Numbered from the stretch's first letter, positions 48,924-58,389 are shown. The stretch: 64,000 bases of DNA from Exiguobacterium profundum (GCF_001909285.1 NZ_MRSV01000001.1:1135331-1199330); one strand, 5' to 3'. Numbers and translations: made by a program. The notes: generated by a model from the letters alone, not told the origin.

Positions 48924-50414
48924 ATGGGTTCAACATTTATGGGATTAGAGACGGCACGCCGCAGTCTCTCGACACACCAATGGGCGCTTCAAGCGACCGG
49001 GAATAACGTGGCGAACGCCTCAAACCCTGGCTATTCGCGCCAACGACTCACACTCGGGATGACCGAACAGCTCTCGGTCAATTTTGGCGGGACGAAAGCC
49101 GGACAATTCGGGACAGGTGTACGCGGGGAGACGCTCGCCCGAATTCGCGATCTTATGATCGATCAACAGTATCGTGACGAGTCGGTGAAGAACGCCTTCT
49201 ATGCGACGAAAGAAGCCGCGTTCGGTCGGATGGAAGACATCATCAATGAACCGTCTGAAAACGGACTCGCTAAATCGCTCGACTTGTTCTGGGCATCACT
49301 TCAAGACTTGTCGGTCAACCCGGACGATACGGGTGCGCGAAGCGTAGTTCGGCAACGAGCATTGACGTTGGCACAGACATTTAACTATATGTCTTCATCA
49401 TTGACTAAAGTACAGGATGACTTAAAGACCGAAGCAGGGGTCGTCACGAAAAAAATCAATGATTTGTTGACGAAAATCAGTGACGTCAACCGTCAAATCG
49501 GTGATGCAGAGCCTCTTGGTGTTCTGCCAAATGAATTGTATGATGAGCGCGATCGCTACATGGATGAGTTGTCGCAATACATTGAGTTCGAACGTGTGCC
49601 GGTGGATTACACGAACGGCGAAACACGTGGGAACTCGCAACGTGTCGCAGAAGGACGAATCGATATTCGTGTAGTCGTCGGTGGTACAGAAGTAAAACTC
49701 GTAGACGGTCTTACGGGCGGAGTCGGGAAATTTGATGGGATGACTATGACCGATGCTGCAGGTACGAATACATCGATGACGCATGCCGACATGCCTAACG
49801 GAAAATGGAAGGCTCTTGTTGAAATGTACGGAAGTGCAACTGGTCCAGAGGCGATTGACGGGGCATTCACCAACATGCTCAAGGACTTAGATGAGATGGC
49901 GAACGTCTTCGCATCAGCATTTAATACTGCGCATGGAACAAACATGGACGCGGACGGGAATGCCGGTCGAACTGACTTTTTCGTTGGTATTTCTAGCGCC
50001 GCTACCATTACTGTGAACCCTGATTTCATGAAGAACTTAGATTTAATTGCAGCATCTAAGGACGGGAACATCGGGGATGGAAGTGGTGCTCTCGAACTTG
50101 CGCAATTGAAAGAAAGTGCGCTTAACTTTGCGGGTTCGGTTACGACCTCAACCTCGATCGGCAAGTACTATCAAAATGTTATCGGAAACATGGCAGTCGA
50201 GGCTAGCCAAAACGCGAACTTGGCAAAGAGTACATTTGCTCTCTTAAGTAGTTCGGACCAACGTCGGTTATCGGTCAGCGCAGTCTCGCTCGATGAAGAA
50301 ATGACGATGATGATTCAATATCAACACGCTTATAATGCGGCGGCTCGAAATATCACAGCTGTCGATGAAATGTTAGACAAAATCATTAACGGCATGGGTG
50401 TCGTAGGGAGGTAA
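48924..50414 (+). CDS. flgK: Flagellar hook-filament junction protein FlgK
   Basis: 496 residues. N-terminal ETARRSLSTHQWALQATGNNVANASNPGYSRQRL in outline (residues 8-42) and the C-terminal helix SLDEEMTMMIQYQHAYNAAARNI are the axial-protein D0 signatures. The middle (about 200-380) is the variable exposed domain. AAGGAGGAAG precedes ATG. flgL follows 6 bases later. Confidence 0.95.
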   Translation: MGSTFMGLETARRSLSTHQWALQATGNNVANASNPGYSRQRLTLGMTEQLSVNFGGTKAGQFGTGVRGETLARIRDLMIDQQYRDESVKNAFYATKEAAFGRMEDIINEPSENGLAKSLDLFWASLQDLSVNPDDTGARSVVRQRALTLAQTFNYMSSSLTKVQDDLKTEAGVVTKKINDLLTKISDVNRQIGDAEPLGVLPNELYDERDRYMDELSQYIEFERVPVDYTNGETRGNSQRVAEGRIDIRVVVGGTEVKLVDGLTGGVGKFDGMTMTDAAGTNTSMTHADMPNGKWKALVEMYGSATGPEAIDGAFTNMLKDLDEMANVFASAFNTAHGTNMDADGNAGRTDFFVGISSAATITVNPDFMKNLDLIAASKDGNIGDGSGALELAQLKESALNFAGSVTTSTSIGKYYQNVIGNMAVEASQNANLAKSTFALLSSSDQRRLSVSAVSLDEEMTMMIQYQHAYNAAARNITAVDEMLDKIINGMGVVGR

Positions 50415-50420
50415 TGACTG

Positions 50421-51353
50421 ATGCGTGTCACACAGACAATGCTCACACAGACGAACTTGAAGCATTTATCAAGTAGTTACAACACACTCGCTCGTGTCCA
50501 GGAACAACTCATCAGCGGGAAACGGATTCAAAAAGCATCGGAGGATCCAGTCGTTGCGATGCAGGGAATCCGTTACCGGACCGAGGTGCGTGAAGTCGAC
50601 CAATTCCGACGGAACGTCAGCGAAGCGACAAGTTGGATGGATTTGACGGACTCGACATTGAACGAAGTCACGGAAGCTGTCAAGCGGATTCGTGAGTTGA
50701 CGACACAAGCGGCGAACGATACGTATGAATCGTCGCAACGTGCCATCATCAAGAGCGAGGTCGATCAATTGATCGAACACATCGGTTCACTTGCGAACTC
50801 AAAAGCAGGTGAAAAGTATATTTATAACGGTACGAAGACAGATCAACCTCTCATCAATGTCGACCAGTTAAAAGCGTATTTAGCGAATCCGGCTGGTTCT
50901 GTCGATTCAATTTATGAGAGTGGAACGGCACCTGCAACAAGTGGGGAGATCAAATTTGAAGTGTCAAAAGGAATTACTGTACAAGTGAACATGCAACCGG
51001 AAACGGTTTTTGGTAAGGAGTTATTTGAAGGGCTTCATAAATTAACTACACTTCTTAATGATCCAACGACTGCCGGGGCAGATTTGTCTGCAGAACTTGA
51101 TACGCTCGACACACTCGGTCAAAACTTGATCACGGAACGGGCGGAGCTCGGTGCCCGAGCAAACCGTTTGGAGCTCGTCGACAATCGTCTTCAAGATCAT
51201 GAGATTATCGCCAAGACCATCATGTCTGATAATGAAGACATCGATGTAGAAAAAGTCATTATGGAGCTGAAGTCACATGAAACTGTACACCGTGCAGCGT
51301 TATCTGCAGGTGCCCGCATCATTCAGCCGACGCTCCTCGACTTCTTACGGTAA
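50421..51353 (+). CDS. flgL: Flagellar hook-associated protein FlgL
   Basis: 310 residues. MRVTQTMLTQTNLKHLSSSY start, SGKRIQKASEDPV, and a flagellin-like C-terminal helix (ARANRLELVDNRLQDHEIIAKT) show the FlgL family. The start lies just after a GGGAGGTAATG site. It forms the second junction between hook and filament. Confidence 0.94.
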   Translation: MRVTQTMLTQTNLKHLSSSYNTLARVQEQLISGKRIQKASEDPVVAMQGIRYRTEVREVDQFRRNVSEATSWMDLTDSTLNEVTEAVKRIRELTTQAANDTYESSQRAIIKSEVDQLIEHIGSLANSKAGEKYIYNGTKTDQPLINVDQLKAYLANPAGSVDSIYESGTAPATSGEIKFEVSKGITVQVNMQPETVFGKELFEGLHKLTTLLNDPTTAGADLSAELDTLDTLGQNLITERAELGARANRLELVDNRLQDHEIIAKTIMSDNEDIDVEKVIMELKSHETVHRAALSAGARIIQPTLLDFLR

Positions 51354-51356
51354 TTG

Positions 51357-51935
51357 ATGATGAATCTCGCGAGACTTGAGATGCGGCAGACACAGGCCGC
51401 AATCCAGATGACATCCAATCGACCGGTACTCGAGATGCGTCAGGGACGGGCCGACCTGTCCATCCAACAAGGGAGAGCCGAGATGACGCAACAGACGACA
51501 CAAGGGAAGCTTGAGGTTGATTCATCAGTAGCGAGAAGTGAGAGCAATCTGAAGGGTGTGCTCGAACTCGGTAAACATTTCGGGCGGATTGGGGAACAAG
51601 GTGCCCGAGAAGCGATGGCGAATATCGCTCGAGACGGCGACCGCATGATGCGAATCGAGAACGGGAATCCAATCCCTTCGATAGCGGCTGAGAAAGTGAA
51701 TGACCCATATCCGATTGTTGACATGGGCTACATGCCAAAATCAATCGATCGTGTCAAGTTGACGTATACGCCGGCGGATGTGAAAATCGAGTGGAATATC
51801 ACACCACCCCAAATTGATGTATCGCTCACTCCGACCGACATCTCGTTCACGCCGTGGACGACGGACATTTCGCTCCGTCAACAGGCTTCACTCGAGATGT
51901 GGCCGGTCGGTGGGATGTATGATGAAACGCGTTGA
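51357..51935 (+). CDS. yviE: YviE-like flagellar-locus protein (DUF6470)
   Basis: 192 residues, Gln/Arg-rich, with short repeating R-x-E-M-R-Q-units (LEMRQTQAAIQM, LEMRQGRADLSIQQGRAEMTQQ shown in parts) and a C-terminal strand-rich IDVSLTPTDISFTPWTTDISL. It lies between flgL and fliW, the position of B. subtilis yviE. Start ATG 51357 or 51360; no good ribosome site, so translation probably depends on coupling to flgL. Function unknown. Confidence 0.8.
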   Translation: MMNLARLEMRQTQAAIQMTSNRPVLEMRQGRADLSIQQGRAEMTQQTTQGKLEVDSSVARSESNLKGVLELGKHFGRIGEQGAREAMANIARDGDRMMRIENGNPIPSIAAEKVNDPYPIVDMGYMPKSIDRVKLTYTPADVKIEWNITPPQIDVSLTPTDISFTPWTTDISLRQQASLEMWPVGGMYDETR

Positions 51936-51950
51936 AAGTGAGGACAATCC

Positions 51951-52388
51951 ATGTTCATTGAAACAGACTACTTTGGCAAGATTGAAATAAACGAAGCGGA
52001 GACGATCACCTTCGTCAGTGAGATTCCGGGATTCCCGGAATCAAAGACGTTCGTGTTGATTCCGTATGGGGAAGATTTGCCGTTCTGGTCGCTTCAGTCG
52101 ATTGAGGAACAGGCATGCGCGTTCGTCGTGACGAATCCGTTTTGGCATAAGTCGGACTATGCGTTTGAATTGTCGGATGGCGCGAAAGACCAACTTGGAA
52201 TCGAGGAGGCGGAACACGTATCGGTCTATTCTATTGTGACGCTTCGTGAACCTTTTGATTCATCGACGCTCAACTTGAAAGCACCGATCGTCATCGAGAC
52301 GAAGGAACGTCGCGGGAAACAAGTCATCCTAGACGATGCGTATCCAGCTCGTTATCCACTCGGTGGCACGAAAGCGGAGGTGCGCTGA
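51951..52388 (+). CDS. fliW: Flagellar assembly factor FliW
   Basis: 145 residues: [13 protein letters not shown] start, [21 protein letters not shown] and [18 protein letters not shown] are family hallmarks. FliW binds flagellin and CsrA, linking flagellin level to CsrA release. Its stop shares one base with the csrA start (TGATG), so the partners are made in step. Confidence 0.94.
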   Translation: MFIETDYFGKIEINEAETITFVSEIPGFPESKTFVLIPYGEDLPFWSLQSIEEQACAFVVTNPFWHKSDYAFELSDGAKDQLGIEEAEHVSVYSIVTLREPFDSSTLNLKAPIVIETKERRGKQVILDDAYPARYPLGGTKAEVR

Positions 52389-52615
52389 TGCTCGTATTGA
52401 AACGAAAACAAGGTGAGGCCATCCATATCGGCGACGATGTGACGCTCACGGTACTCGCCATCGAAGGCGACCAAGTGAAGCTCGGGATTGATGCCCCGCG
52501 TCATATCGATATTCATCGTCATGAGGTGTACATTCAGATGCAGGAAGAGAACGAGTCGGCACGAAACAGTGCTAACTTGATGAAGCAGATGATTCAAAAG
52601 CAGTCGGAAGCGTGA
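52388..52615 (+). CDS. csrA: Carbon storage regulator CsrA
   Basis: 75 residues: [36 protein letters not shown] and RHEVY hold the RNA-binding faces, with the key Arg. It represses translation of mRNAs with GGA-containing leaders, chiefly hag. The hag leader in this window contains several GGA motifs. A terminator loop overlaps its stop codon. Confidence 0.95.
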   Translation: MLVLKRKQGEAIHIGDDVTLTVLAIEGDQVKLGIDAPRHIDIHRHEVYIQMQEENESARNSANLMKQMIQKQSEA

Positions 52616-52630
52616 GCTTTCGACTTTTTT
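52605..52630 (+). terminator. Intrinsic terminator overlapping the csrA stop codon
   Basis: Stem CGGAAGC/GCTTTCG (one G-U pair); the loop contains the TGA; then six T. Confidence 0.7.
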
Positions 52631-52709
52631 CATGAATCCGGTAATTGATGGATGACAGCGCTCGATGGGTTGGAATAGGATGGAAACGTGAAAGGAAGGA
52701 GGGGAATCG

Positions 52710-53765
52710 GTGGAAACAGGTATTAATAGTTTTTTTATCAACATCAGTCTGATCTTTTTATTCATGTCGCTCACACTCTATGTGATGCGGACAGTTTTAC
52801 CGATTCAGCCGACTTCCCCGTTGTTCGTACGCTTTTGGTTTGGAGTCTCTAACGGATTGACGGCAATTCTCTTAACCATCAACTCCATCGAATTAGGGGA
52901 TGCACGAATCGACCTTCGTCTCATCCCGATTGCCTTATCCGCAACGTTCGCTGGACCGTTCGGAGCTATCGTCACGCTCGGTCTGATCTTCATCGGACGC
53001 ACGACGCTGCACGGAATGAGTGCTCCGTTCGTAGACTCGTTACTACTGTTATTTGTCTTCTTTTTATTTTTTTTTGTCATGACACGCTTACCGATTCGTC
53101 GAGGGAGAGGGTATGCCATCTACATCGGGTTAGGTGCGCTCCTCGTCTTGATTCAAGTGAGCGGCAGTGTGAATGAGACGGTCTTTATAAATGTATTTGT
53201 TCCTTATTTTCTCATGTTATCTTTTGGGGCCTGGCTCTGTTATTGGGCCGCAAAGAAGCTCGAGACGCATCTATGGATGTTTCTCCTACATACGCACCGG
53301 GCGACCATTGATGAGTTGACGGGACTTCCAAACCGTTATCGGACGCTCGAACAGATGAACGATTTGGAAATGTCCGGGAAACCGTGGACGTTACTCGTTA
53401 TCGACGTCGATCATTTTAAACAGTTGAACGATACATATGGGCACTTAGCAGGAGACGCAGCACTTCGTCATATCGGACAAACGTTGGAGCGGAGCTGTCC
53501 GCCGTCTGGATTTGTCGGACGATACGGTGGCGAAGAATTTTTGCTCGTCATTGAAGGTAGTGAAGGTATGGTGAAGGTGGCAGAAAACATCGTGCAAATG
53601 GTACAGCGAACACCATTCGAATTTCAGGGTGAAACTATTCCGATGACTATTTCAATCGGTGCAGCGATTGCAGGGCATGAACCGAGCATGGTCGTGTTCG
53701 AAAGAGCAGATGAAGCATTATATGAAGCAAAGCGAAATGGTCGGAATCAGGTCAAATTTGCGTAA
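52710..53765 (+). CDS. Membrane diguanylate cyclase (5TM-type sensor plus GGDEF)
   Basis: 351 residues from GTG 52710 after AAGGAGGGG. Six hydrophobic segments up to about residue 185, arranged like a 5TMR-LYT sensor, precede a GGDEF domain (about 190-350). The domain has DELTGLPNRYRTLEQ, IDVDHFKQLNDTYGH and the intact active site YGGEEF. It should make c-di-GMP. Placed after fliW-csrA, it may link surface or envelope cues to motility. Confidence 0.92.
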   Translation: METGINSFFINISLIFLFMSLTLYVMRTVLPIQPTSPLFVRFWFGVSNGLTAILLTINSIELGDARIDLRLIPIALSATFAGPFGAIVTLGLIFIGRTTLHGMSAPFVDSLLLLFVFFLFFFVMTRLPIRRGRGYAIYIGLGALLVLIQVSGSVNETVFINVFVPYFLMLSFGAWLCYWAAKKLETHLWMFLLHTHRATIDELTGLPNRYRTLEQMNDLEMSGKPWTLLVIDVDHFKQLNDTYGHLAGDAALRHIGQTLERSCPPSGFVGRYGGEEFLLVIEGSEGMVKVAENIVQMVQRTPFEFQGETIPMTISIGAAIAGHEPSMVVFERADEALYEAKRNGRNQVKFA

Positions 53766-53815
53766 AAATCCCCTATAACCGTTGGCGATGATGGTCCAGC
53801 GGTTATAGGGGATTT
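53765..53815. terminator. Bidirectional intrinsic terminator
   Basis: Perfect 16-base stem from AAATCCCCTATAACCG to CGGTTATAGGGGATTT between converging genes. Confidence 0.92.
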
Positions 53816-53820
53816 CACGT

Positions 53821-54735
53821 TTAGTGAATGTTTTTCTTCTTTAATTGTCCGCCGCGGACGTCGTGAATGTTGCCAATGGCGAGGAACGCTTTTTCATCAT
53901 AGTCATCGAGAATATCTTTTAATTTCGTTTCTTCTAATCGACTGATGACTGTGAAGACGACTTTCTTCCCGTCACCTGTGTAGGCGCCTTCTCCATGAAG
54001 ATACGTCACACCTCGACCGAGCCGGTCCATGATGGCTTGCCCGATATCGTCTGGTGCGGACGTGATGATCCAGGCCGCTTTCGACTGGTCAATTCCTTCT
54101 AGGACAACATCGATCGTCTTGAATGCGATGAAATAGGTGAGGAGCGAATACATGGCCCGGTCCCAACTGAAGACGAATCCGGCCGTCCCGAGGATAAAGA
54201 TATTGAAAAACATGACAATCTCTCCGACGGAGAATGGTAATCGGTTCGTGAAGGAAACGGCAAGAATTTCTGTTCCATCGAGTGATCCTCCCGCCCGGAT
54301 GACGAGCCCGATTCCGGCACCGAGTAAGAAACCGCCGAAGACGGTCGACAAGAGGAGGTCGTCTGTGAACGGCTTGATGTCGTGAAGGACGATGGTGAAG
54401 GCTGACATGAGCAGGATGGCTGTCAACGTGACGACGGCGAACGTCTTTCCGATTTGCCGATACCCGAAGTAGATGAACGGTAAGTTGAAGAGGACGAGCC
54501 AAATCGCGAGCTTCGTTTCCGTCAAGTACGACACGATAATCGAGACGCCGACGATACCACCGTCGATGATTTGATTCGGTACGAGGAACGCCTCCAAGCC
54601 GACGGCAAAGACGAGGGAGCCGAGCAGCAAAAGGACGACTTTTACAAACAGTTCGGACGCCTTGATCGGATTATGTTCGCGCCTTAAGCGCTGCACTTCC
54701 TCCGGTGTCGGGGAAGGCATGGGTGTACGCTGCAT
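53821..54735 (-). CDS. YitT-family membrane protein (DUF161/DUF2179)
   Basis: 304 residues. A polar N-terminus (about 30 residues), five to six helices with LVFAVGLEAFLVPNQIIDGGIVGVS and AGGSLDGTEILAV, then the cytoplasmic DUF2179 domain with VTYLHGEGAYTGDGKKVVF. The YitT family is found across Firmicutes (YpjC, YvjA, YqfU), with no settled function. A divergent paralogue starts at 54913. Confidence 0.9.
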   Translation of the reverse strand: MQRTPMPSPTPEEVQRLRREHNPIKASELFVKVVLLLLGSLVFAVGLEAFLVPNQIIDGGIVGVSIIVSYLTETKLAIWLVLFNLPFIYFGYRQIGKTFAVVTLTAILLMSAFTIVLHDIKPFTDDLLLSTVFGGFLLGAGIGLVIRAGGSLDGTEILAVSFTNRLPFSVGEIVMFFNIFILGTAGFVFSWDRAMYSLLTYFIAFKTIDVVLEGIDQSKAAWIITSAPDDIGQAIMDRLGRGVTYLHGEGAYTGDGKKVVFTVISRLEETKLKDILDDYDEKAFLAIGNIHDVRGGQLKKKNIH

Positions 54736-54912
54736 ACATGGTGCCCCCTTTCCATTTTCTTAAGTATAACAAATGATACGAACCGACAATCATTTACGAC
54801 AGAGAATCTGACATGAATATTCAGAATTGATGGAGGATTCTTGATAAATTATTTTGGTATTGTTTTATGTTAGGCTAAAAAGGTTGTTGAACAATGGATG
54901 GAGGTCTATAGG

Positions 54913-55773
54913 ATGAAACGAGAAAACAAAACGTGGTTGATGGCATTTCAAATGATGATGAACATCATCGGGGGACTCATCGCGGCGTATGGATTGGAAT
55001 CGGTCCTCATTCCGAATAACGTTTCGGACGGGGGCGTCACTGGGATCAGTATTGTCGGGTCACAACTGACGGGACTGCCGCTCGGTATTTTCATCGGTGT
55101 GTTAAATATTCCGTTTGTCTATCTGGGTTATAAACAAATCGGGAAGAGCTTCGCCATCCTTTCAGTCACCGGGATTGCGTCTTTGTCTGTCGGTACGATC
55201 ATTATGCACCATGTTCCGACTATCATCGAAGGGGACGCGCTCCTCATTACGGTGGTCGGTGGGATCATCCTCGGGTTCGGGATGGGGATTTCGCTTCGCA
55301 ACGGGGGAGCGCTTGACGGCATCGACATGTTGGCGGTCCTGTTATCACGTAAATTGCCGTTCGGTACGAGTGATTTGATTTTATTTTTAAATACGTTCGT
55401 CTTTATCGTCGTCTCGACGGTGTTTGGTCTTCAAGGAGCGGTCTTGTCCGCCATCGCCTACTTCATCGCCTCGAAAGTGATTCATATCGTCGAAGAGGGA
55501 CTGAGCGGGGCGAAGACGTTCAAAATCATCACGAGTGAACCGCAGGAGATGGTCGAGACGATTCGGGACCGTCTCGGACGGAGCGCCACGTTGAATCAAA
55601 TCCAAGGAGCATATTCCAAAGAAAGTTATTACGAAATCACGTGTGTCATCAACCGGCTCGAAGAACGAAAAATCAAAGACATCATCGATGATGTCGACTC
55701 GAAAGCGTTCGTCGTCGTGTATGAGGTGACAGAGGTCAAAGGCGGGAACTTCCAAAAACGCGATATTCATTAA
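54913..55773 (+). CDS. YitT-family membrane protein (DUF161/DUF2179)
   Basis: 286 residues from ATG 54913 (MKRENKTWLMAFQ), 8 bases after GGAGG that lies within the longer reading frame. Same architecture as the divergent neighbour: IAAYGLESVLIPNNVSDGGVTGIS, NGGALDGIDMLAV, and DUF2179 with ATLNQIQGAYSKESYYE. The two differ enough to be old paralogues. Their promoters share a 177-base intergenic region. A terminator that recurs at 56194 ends this gene. Confidence 0.9.
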   Translation: MKRENKTWLMAFQMMMNIIGGLIAAYGLESVLIPNNVSDGGVTGISIVGSQLTGLPLGIFIGVLNIPFVYLGYKQIGKSFAILSVTGIASLSVGTIIMHHVPTIIEGDALLITVVGGIILGFGMGISLRNGGALDGIDMLAVLLSRKLPFGTSDLILFLNTFVFIVVSTVFGLQGAVLSAIAYFIASKVIHIVEEGLSGAKTFKIITSEPQEMVETIRDRLGRSATLNQIQGAYSKESYYEITCVINRLEERKIKDIIDDVDSKAFVVVYEVTEVKGGNFQKRDIH

Positions 55774-55800
55774 CGGATGGCCAAGGGTCGTCCGTTTTTT
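55773..55800 (+). terminator. Intrinsic terminator, copy 1 of an exact repeat
   Basis: ACGGATGGCC...GGTCGTCCGT stem then T-run; all 28 bases recur at 56194-56221. Confidence 0.88.
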
Positions 55801-55887
55801 TAACCTCTACACGTGTGAACCGACCAAGCAGGAAATCGCATATGGTAAGTGGAAGAAGTCGATGCAAGAGAAAGGGGAGGATTGGAA

Positions 55888-56175
55888 ATGTACGCACTGA
55901 TTGGAAAGCTTGTCACGAAAGCGGGGCAACGCGATAGACTCGTAGCAATTTTGTCGGAAGCGGCGCGGGAGATGGAGGCGACATCGGATTGTGAATCGTA
56001 TCGGGTCCACGTGTCGCTCGATGAGGCGGATACCGTATTCGTCTATGAAGTATGGCGAAATGAGGAGGCGCATGCGGCGTCGTTGTCGCTTGTTGAAGTG
56101 AGGGCGTATATCGATCAGGCGAAACCAATCCTCGAGCGGATGGAGCGGATTGCCGCACTCGAACTCCGGACATGA
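55888..56175 (+). CDS. Antibiotic-biosynthesis-monooxygenase (ABM) domain protein
   Basis: 95 residues from ATG 55888 after AAAGGGGAGG. Dimeric ferredoxin-like ABM fold: YALIGKLVTKAGQRDRLVAIL, CESYRVHVSLDEADTVFVYEVWRNEEAH, then the C-terminal AYIDQAKPIL helix. Such proteins include quinol monooxygenases (YgiN) and heme oxygenase-like enzymes. The His/Asn heme-ligating residues of IsdG are not evident. It is flanked by identical terminators. Confidence 0.85.
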   Translation: MYALIGKLVTKAGQRDRLVAILSEAAREMEATSDCESYRVHVSLDEADTVFVYEVWRNEEAHAASLSLVEVRAYIDQAKPILERMERIAALELRT

Positions 56176-56193
56176 CCAAGAAGGAATAAAGAG

Positions 56194-56221
56194 ACGGATG
56201 GCCAAGGGTCGTCCGTTTTTT
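56194..56221 (+). terminator. Intrinsic terminator, copy 2 of an exact repeat
   Basis: Identical over 28 bases to 55773-55800, ending the ABM gene. Confidence 0.88.
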
Positions 56222-56277
56222 GCAGGAGATTTGGCGAGATGTCGAGAACATGACAGGATTCGGAAAGGAGGGAACGT

Positions 56278-57213
56278 ATGCGTCCACTCATACTCGGTGT
56301 CTTCGCCGCCTTGTTTTTTGCGAGCACGTTCGTGTTGAACGAAGTGATGCAAGTCGGAGGTGGCAGCTTTGCCTATAGTGCCTCGCTCCGCTTTTTGTGG
56401 ATGATTCCGTTACTGCTAGTTGTGGTCGCGTTTCGTGGTGGACTCAAGCGAGTCCTCTCAGCATTGAAAGCGAATCCTCGTCCATGGATTCTTTGGGGGA
56501 CGGTCGGGTTCGGACTATTTTACGTCCCGATTTGTCTCGCAGCCGAGGTCGCACCCCCGTGGCTGATTGCGGGCACGTGGCAAGTGACGATTGTCGCCGG
56601 GGCACTGTTGTCCCCGCTCTTCAAGAAGGCAGACGGAACACGGGAGCGAATCCCATGGCGCGGACTTCGCTTCTCGGTCTTGATTCTCATTGGGGTCGTA
56701 ATGATGCAAGTGGAGTTTTTCGAGTCGTTCGAACCACGCTTCCTTTGGCTCGGGGTCGTGCCGGTCATCATCGCCGCGTTCGCCTACCCGCTCGGGAACC
56801 GGAAGATGATGCAACATACGGACCTCGACGTGTTCGAGCGAATCCTCGGGATGTGTCTCGGGTCACTCCCGGTCTGGCTATTGTTATTCGGGTACGGGTT
56901 GACGACGGGACGCCCCTCATCAAGTCAGCTCGGGCAGACGTTCCTCGTCGCCCTGTTGTCCGGGGTTGTCGCGACCGTGCTCTTCTTCATGGCGACCGAT
57001 CTCGTCAAACAGGACATGGGAAGACTGGCATCCGTCGAAGCGACGCAAGCGCTCGAAGTCCTGTTCGCGCTCATCGGGGAACTCGTCTTCCTGCATGCCG
57101 TCATGCCCTCGCCGATCGCCTTGTCCGGAATCGCGCTCGTCATGATTGGAGTCGTCTTCCACAGTCGGAGTCAGTTTATGGAGCTCCCGACCGTCGTGCG
57201 ACAAGAGGCATAA
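56278..57213 (+). CDS. Multidrug-resistance-type DMT exporter (EamA-like)
   Basis: 311 residues with ten helices: LGVFAALFFASTFVLNEVMQ, VAPPWLIAGTWQVTIVAGALLSPLF (shown in two parts of the same region) and a second half with ASVEATQALEVLFALIGELVFL. This matches the putative multidrug-resistance efflux branch of the DMT superfamily. AAGGAGGGAACGT precedes ATG. Substrate unknown. Confidence 0.85.
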   Translation: MRPLILGVFAALFFASTFVLNEVMQVGGGSFAYSASLRFLWMIPLLLVVVAFRGGLKRVLSALKANPRPWILWGTVGFGLFYVPICLAAEVAPPWLIAGTWQVTIVAGALLSPLFKKADGTRERIPWRGLRFSVLILIGVVMMQVEFFESFEPRFLWLGVVPVIIAAFAYPLGNRKMMQHTDLDVFERILGMCLGSLPVWLLLFGYGLTTGRPSSSQLGQTFLVALLSGVVATVLFFMATDLVKQDMGRLASVEATQALEVLFALIGELVFLHAVMPSPIALSGIALVMIGVVFHSRSQFMELPTVVRQEA

Positions 57214-57245
57214 AAAATCCCCTCGCTCTTATGGACGAGGGGATT
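57211..57245 (-). terminator. Intrinsic terminator of the minus-strand gene
   Basis: AATCCCCTCG/CGAGGGGATT stem; T-run is on the minus-strand side, after the gene at 57250. Confidence 0.82.
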
Positions 57246-57249
57246 GTCA

Positions 57250-57747
57250 TCAACTTGTTGTCAAACTGCCTTTGACTTTGTCATAGAAATCATCCATCAT
57301 ACCGGTACGGCTACCGAGTTGGCAGATGAGTTCGAGCGTCTCTTTATAGAACTTCTTGACGAGTCCTTTGTTTTTGACGCCGTCCATCGATGCGAGCGTC
57401 TGGTCGAGATTCTCTAAGATTTCTTTGATTTGCGCGTCCGAGTCCGGCTTGACGACCGTCATGTTCTCGGGGATGCTGACGACCTTCTCTTGACCTTGGT
57501 GACGGAACGATGCGCCGAAACCGAGGTTCTCGATGAAGAGGTGAGGCATCACTTTTTGACCGAAGATTTGCTTATGCCAGTCCGTCGCTTTCATCGTGTC
57601 CATGTCCTGTTTGAACGTAGATGCCGTCGAGACATATTGTTTAAACAAATCCGTCATGAATTTCTCGATGACCGGGATTTGAAGGGCGAAGACGTTTTTC
57701 AAGAGCGCGTCCAGCTGAGCGCGCGTCAAAGTAGTTTCGTTAGACAT
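57250..57747 (-). CDS. Hypothetical helical cytoplasmic protein
   Basis: 165 residues, predicted all-helical, no signal or membrane segment. Start MSNETTLTRAQLDALL with AGAGGAACTGAC upstream. Recognisable stretches are FALQIPVIEKFMTDLFKQY, VSIPENMTVVKPDSD and ETLELICQLGSRTGM. I do not recognise the family. It is convergent with the exporter gene across a shared terminator. Confidence 0.7.
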   Translation of the reverse strand: MSNETTLTRAQLDALLKNVFALQIPVIEKFMTDLFKQYVSTASTFKQDMDTMKATDWHKQIFGQKVMPHLFIENLGFGASFRHQGQEKVVSIPENMTVVKPDSDAQIKEILENLDQTLASMDGVKNKGLVKKFYKETLELICQLGSRTGMMDDFYDKVKGSLTTS

Positions 57748-57903
57748 GTCAGTTCCTCTTTTCTATAGTACGTTACTACCATCGTATGGGATTGACGGAC
57801 ACTCGTCAATGTAAGGGGAAACATTTTTTCAGAATATTTAATGAAAAGTCGTTAACTTGTGGGATAATCAAGTGAAGACATTAACAAGTGAGGAGTGGTT
57901 CTT

Positions 57904-58389
57904 GTGAACAAATCGATGAAATGGGCGCTCGCGCTCGGTGTGACAGGTGCATTGGTGGCGACAGTCGGTGTCGTCTCGTCCCGGGGACGGACAGAGGATA
58001 CGACGCAGACGATTCGTGACCGTGAGCTCGGCTATGAGATCATCTTGCCGTCGAAGATTGTCGAGGCGATCGAGCGAGGTGATGTCTATATCGAAAAGGC
58101 GCAGGACGTCGTCGACATCGGGGACACGAAGAGCTACGGTACGTTCGATTTATACTATAACGTTGAGCACGGGGACGACCAACTCTTGTTCCACCTAGAC
58201 TTGATCGACCGCGAATTGACTCAAGAGGCGTTCGCGACAGAAATTGGCTACGGCAACTACCTCGGGACGAACGACAAGACGTTCTTCTGGGTCGAACCGA
58301 CAGAGGCCGTCCCAGGTGCGGAGGCGCATACGGACGAGATTGCCGAGTTGATCGAGACACTTCCTGAGTTAGAGTTCCGAACGTTATAA
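57904..58389 (+). CDS. Hypothetical lipid-free exported or anchored protein
   Basis: 161 residues from GTG 57904, 8 bases after AGGAG. N-terminal hydrophobic segment (about 5-24, MKWALALGVTGALVATVGVV) is a signal peptide or anchor; no lipobox Cys is present. The exported part is acidic and contains GYEIILPSKIVEAIERGD and TFDLYYNVEHGDDQLLFHL. Function unknown. A GATAAT -10-like box lies near 57863. Confidence 0.68.
   Translation: MNKSMKWALALGVTGALVATVGVVSSRGRTEDTTQTIRDRELGYEIILPSKIVEAIERGDVYIEKAQDVVDIGDTKSYGTFDLYYNVEHGDDQLLFHLDLIDRELTQEAFATEIGYGNYLGTNDKTFFWVEPTEAVPGAEAHTDEIAELIETLPELEFRTL

Noticed and set aside
56397-57275. 292-codon plus-strand frame within the EamA exporter gene
   Set aside because: Plus-one shadow of a well-recognised membrane protein; its own product is Arg-rich and without hydrophobic helices.
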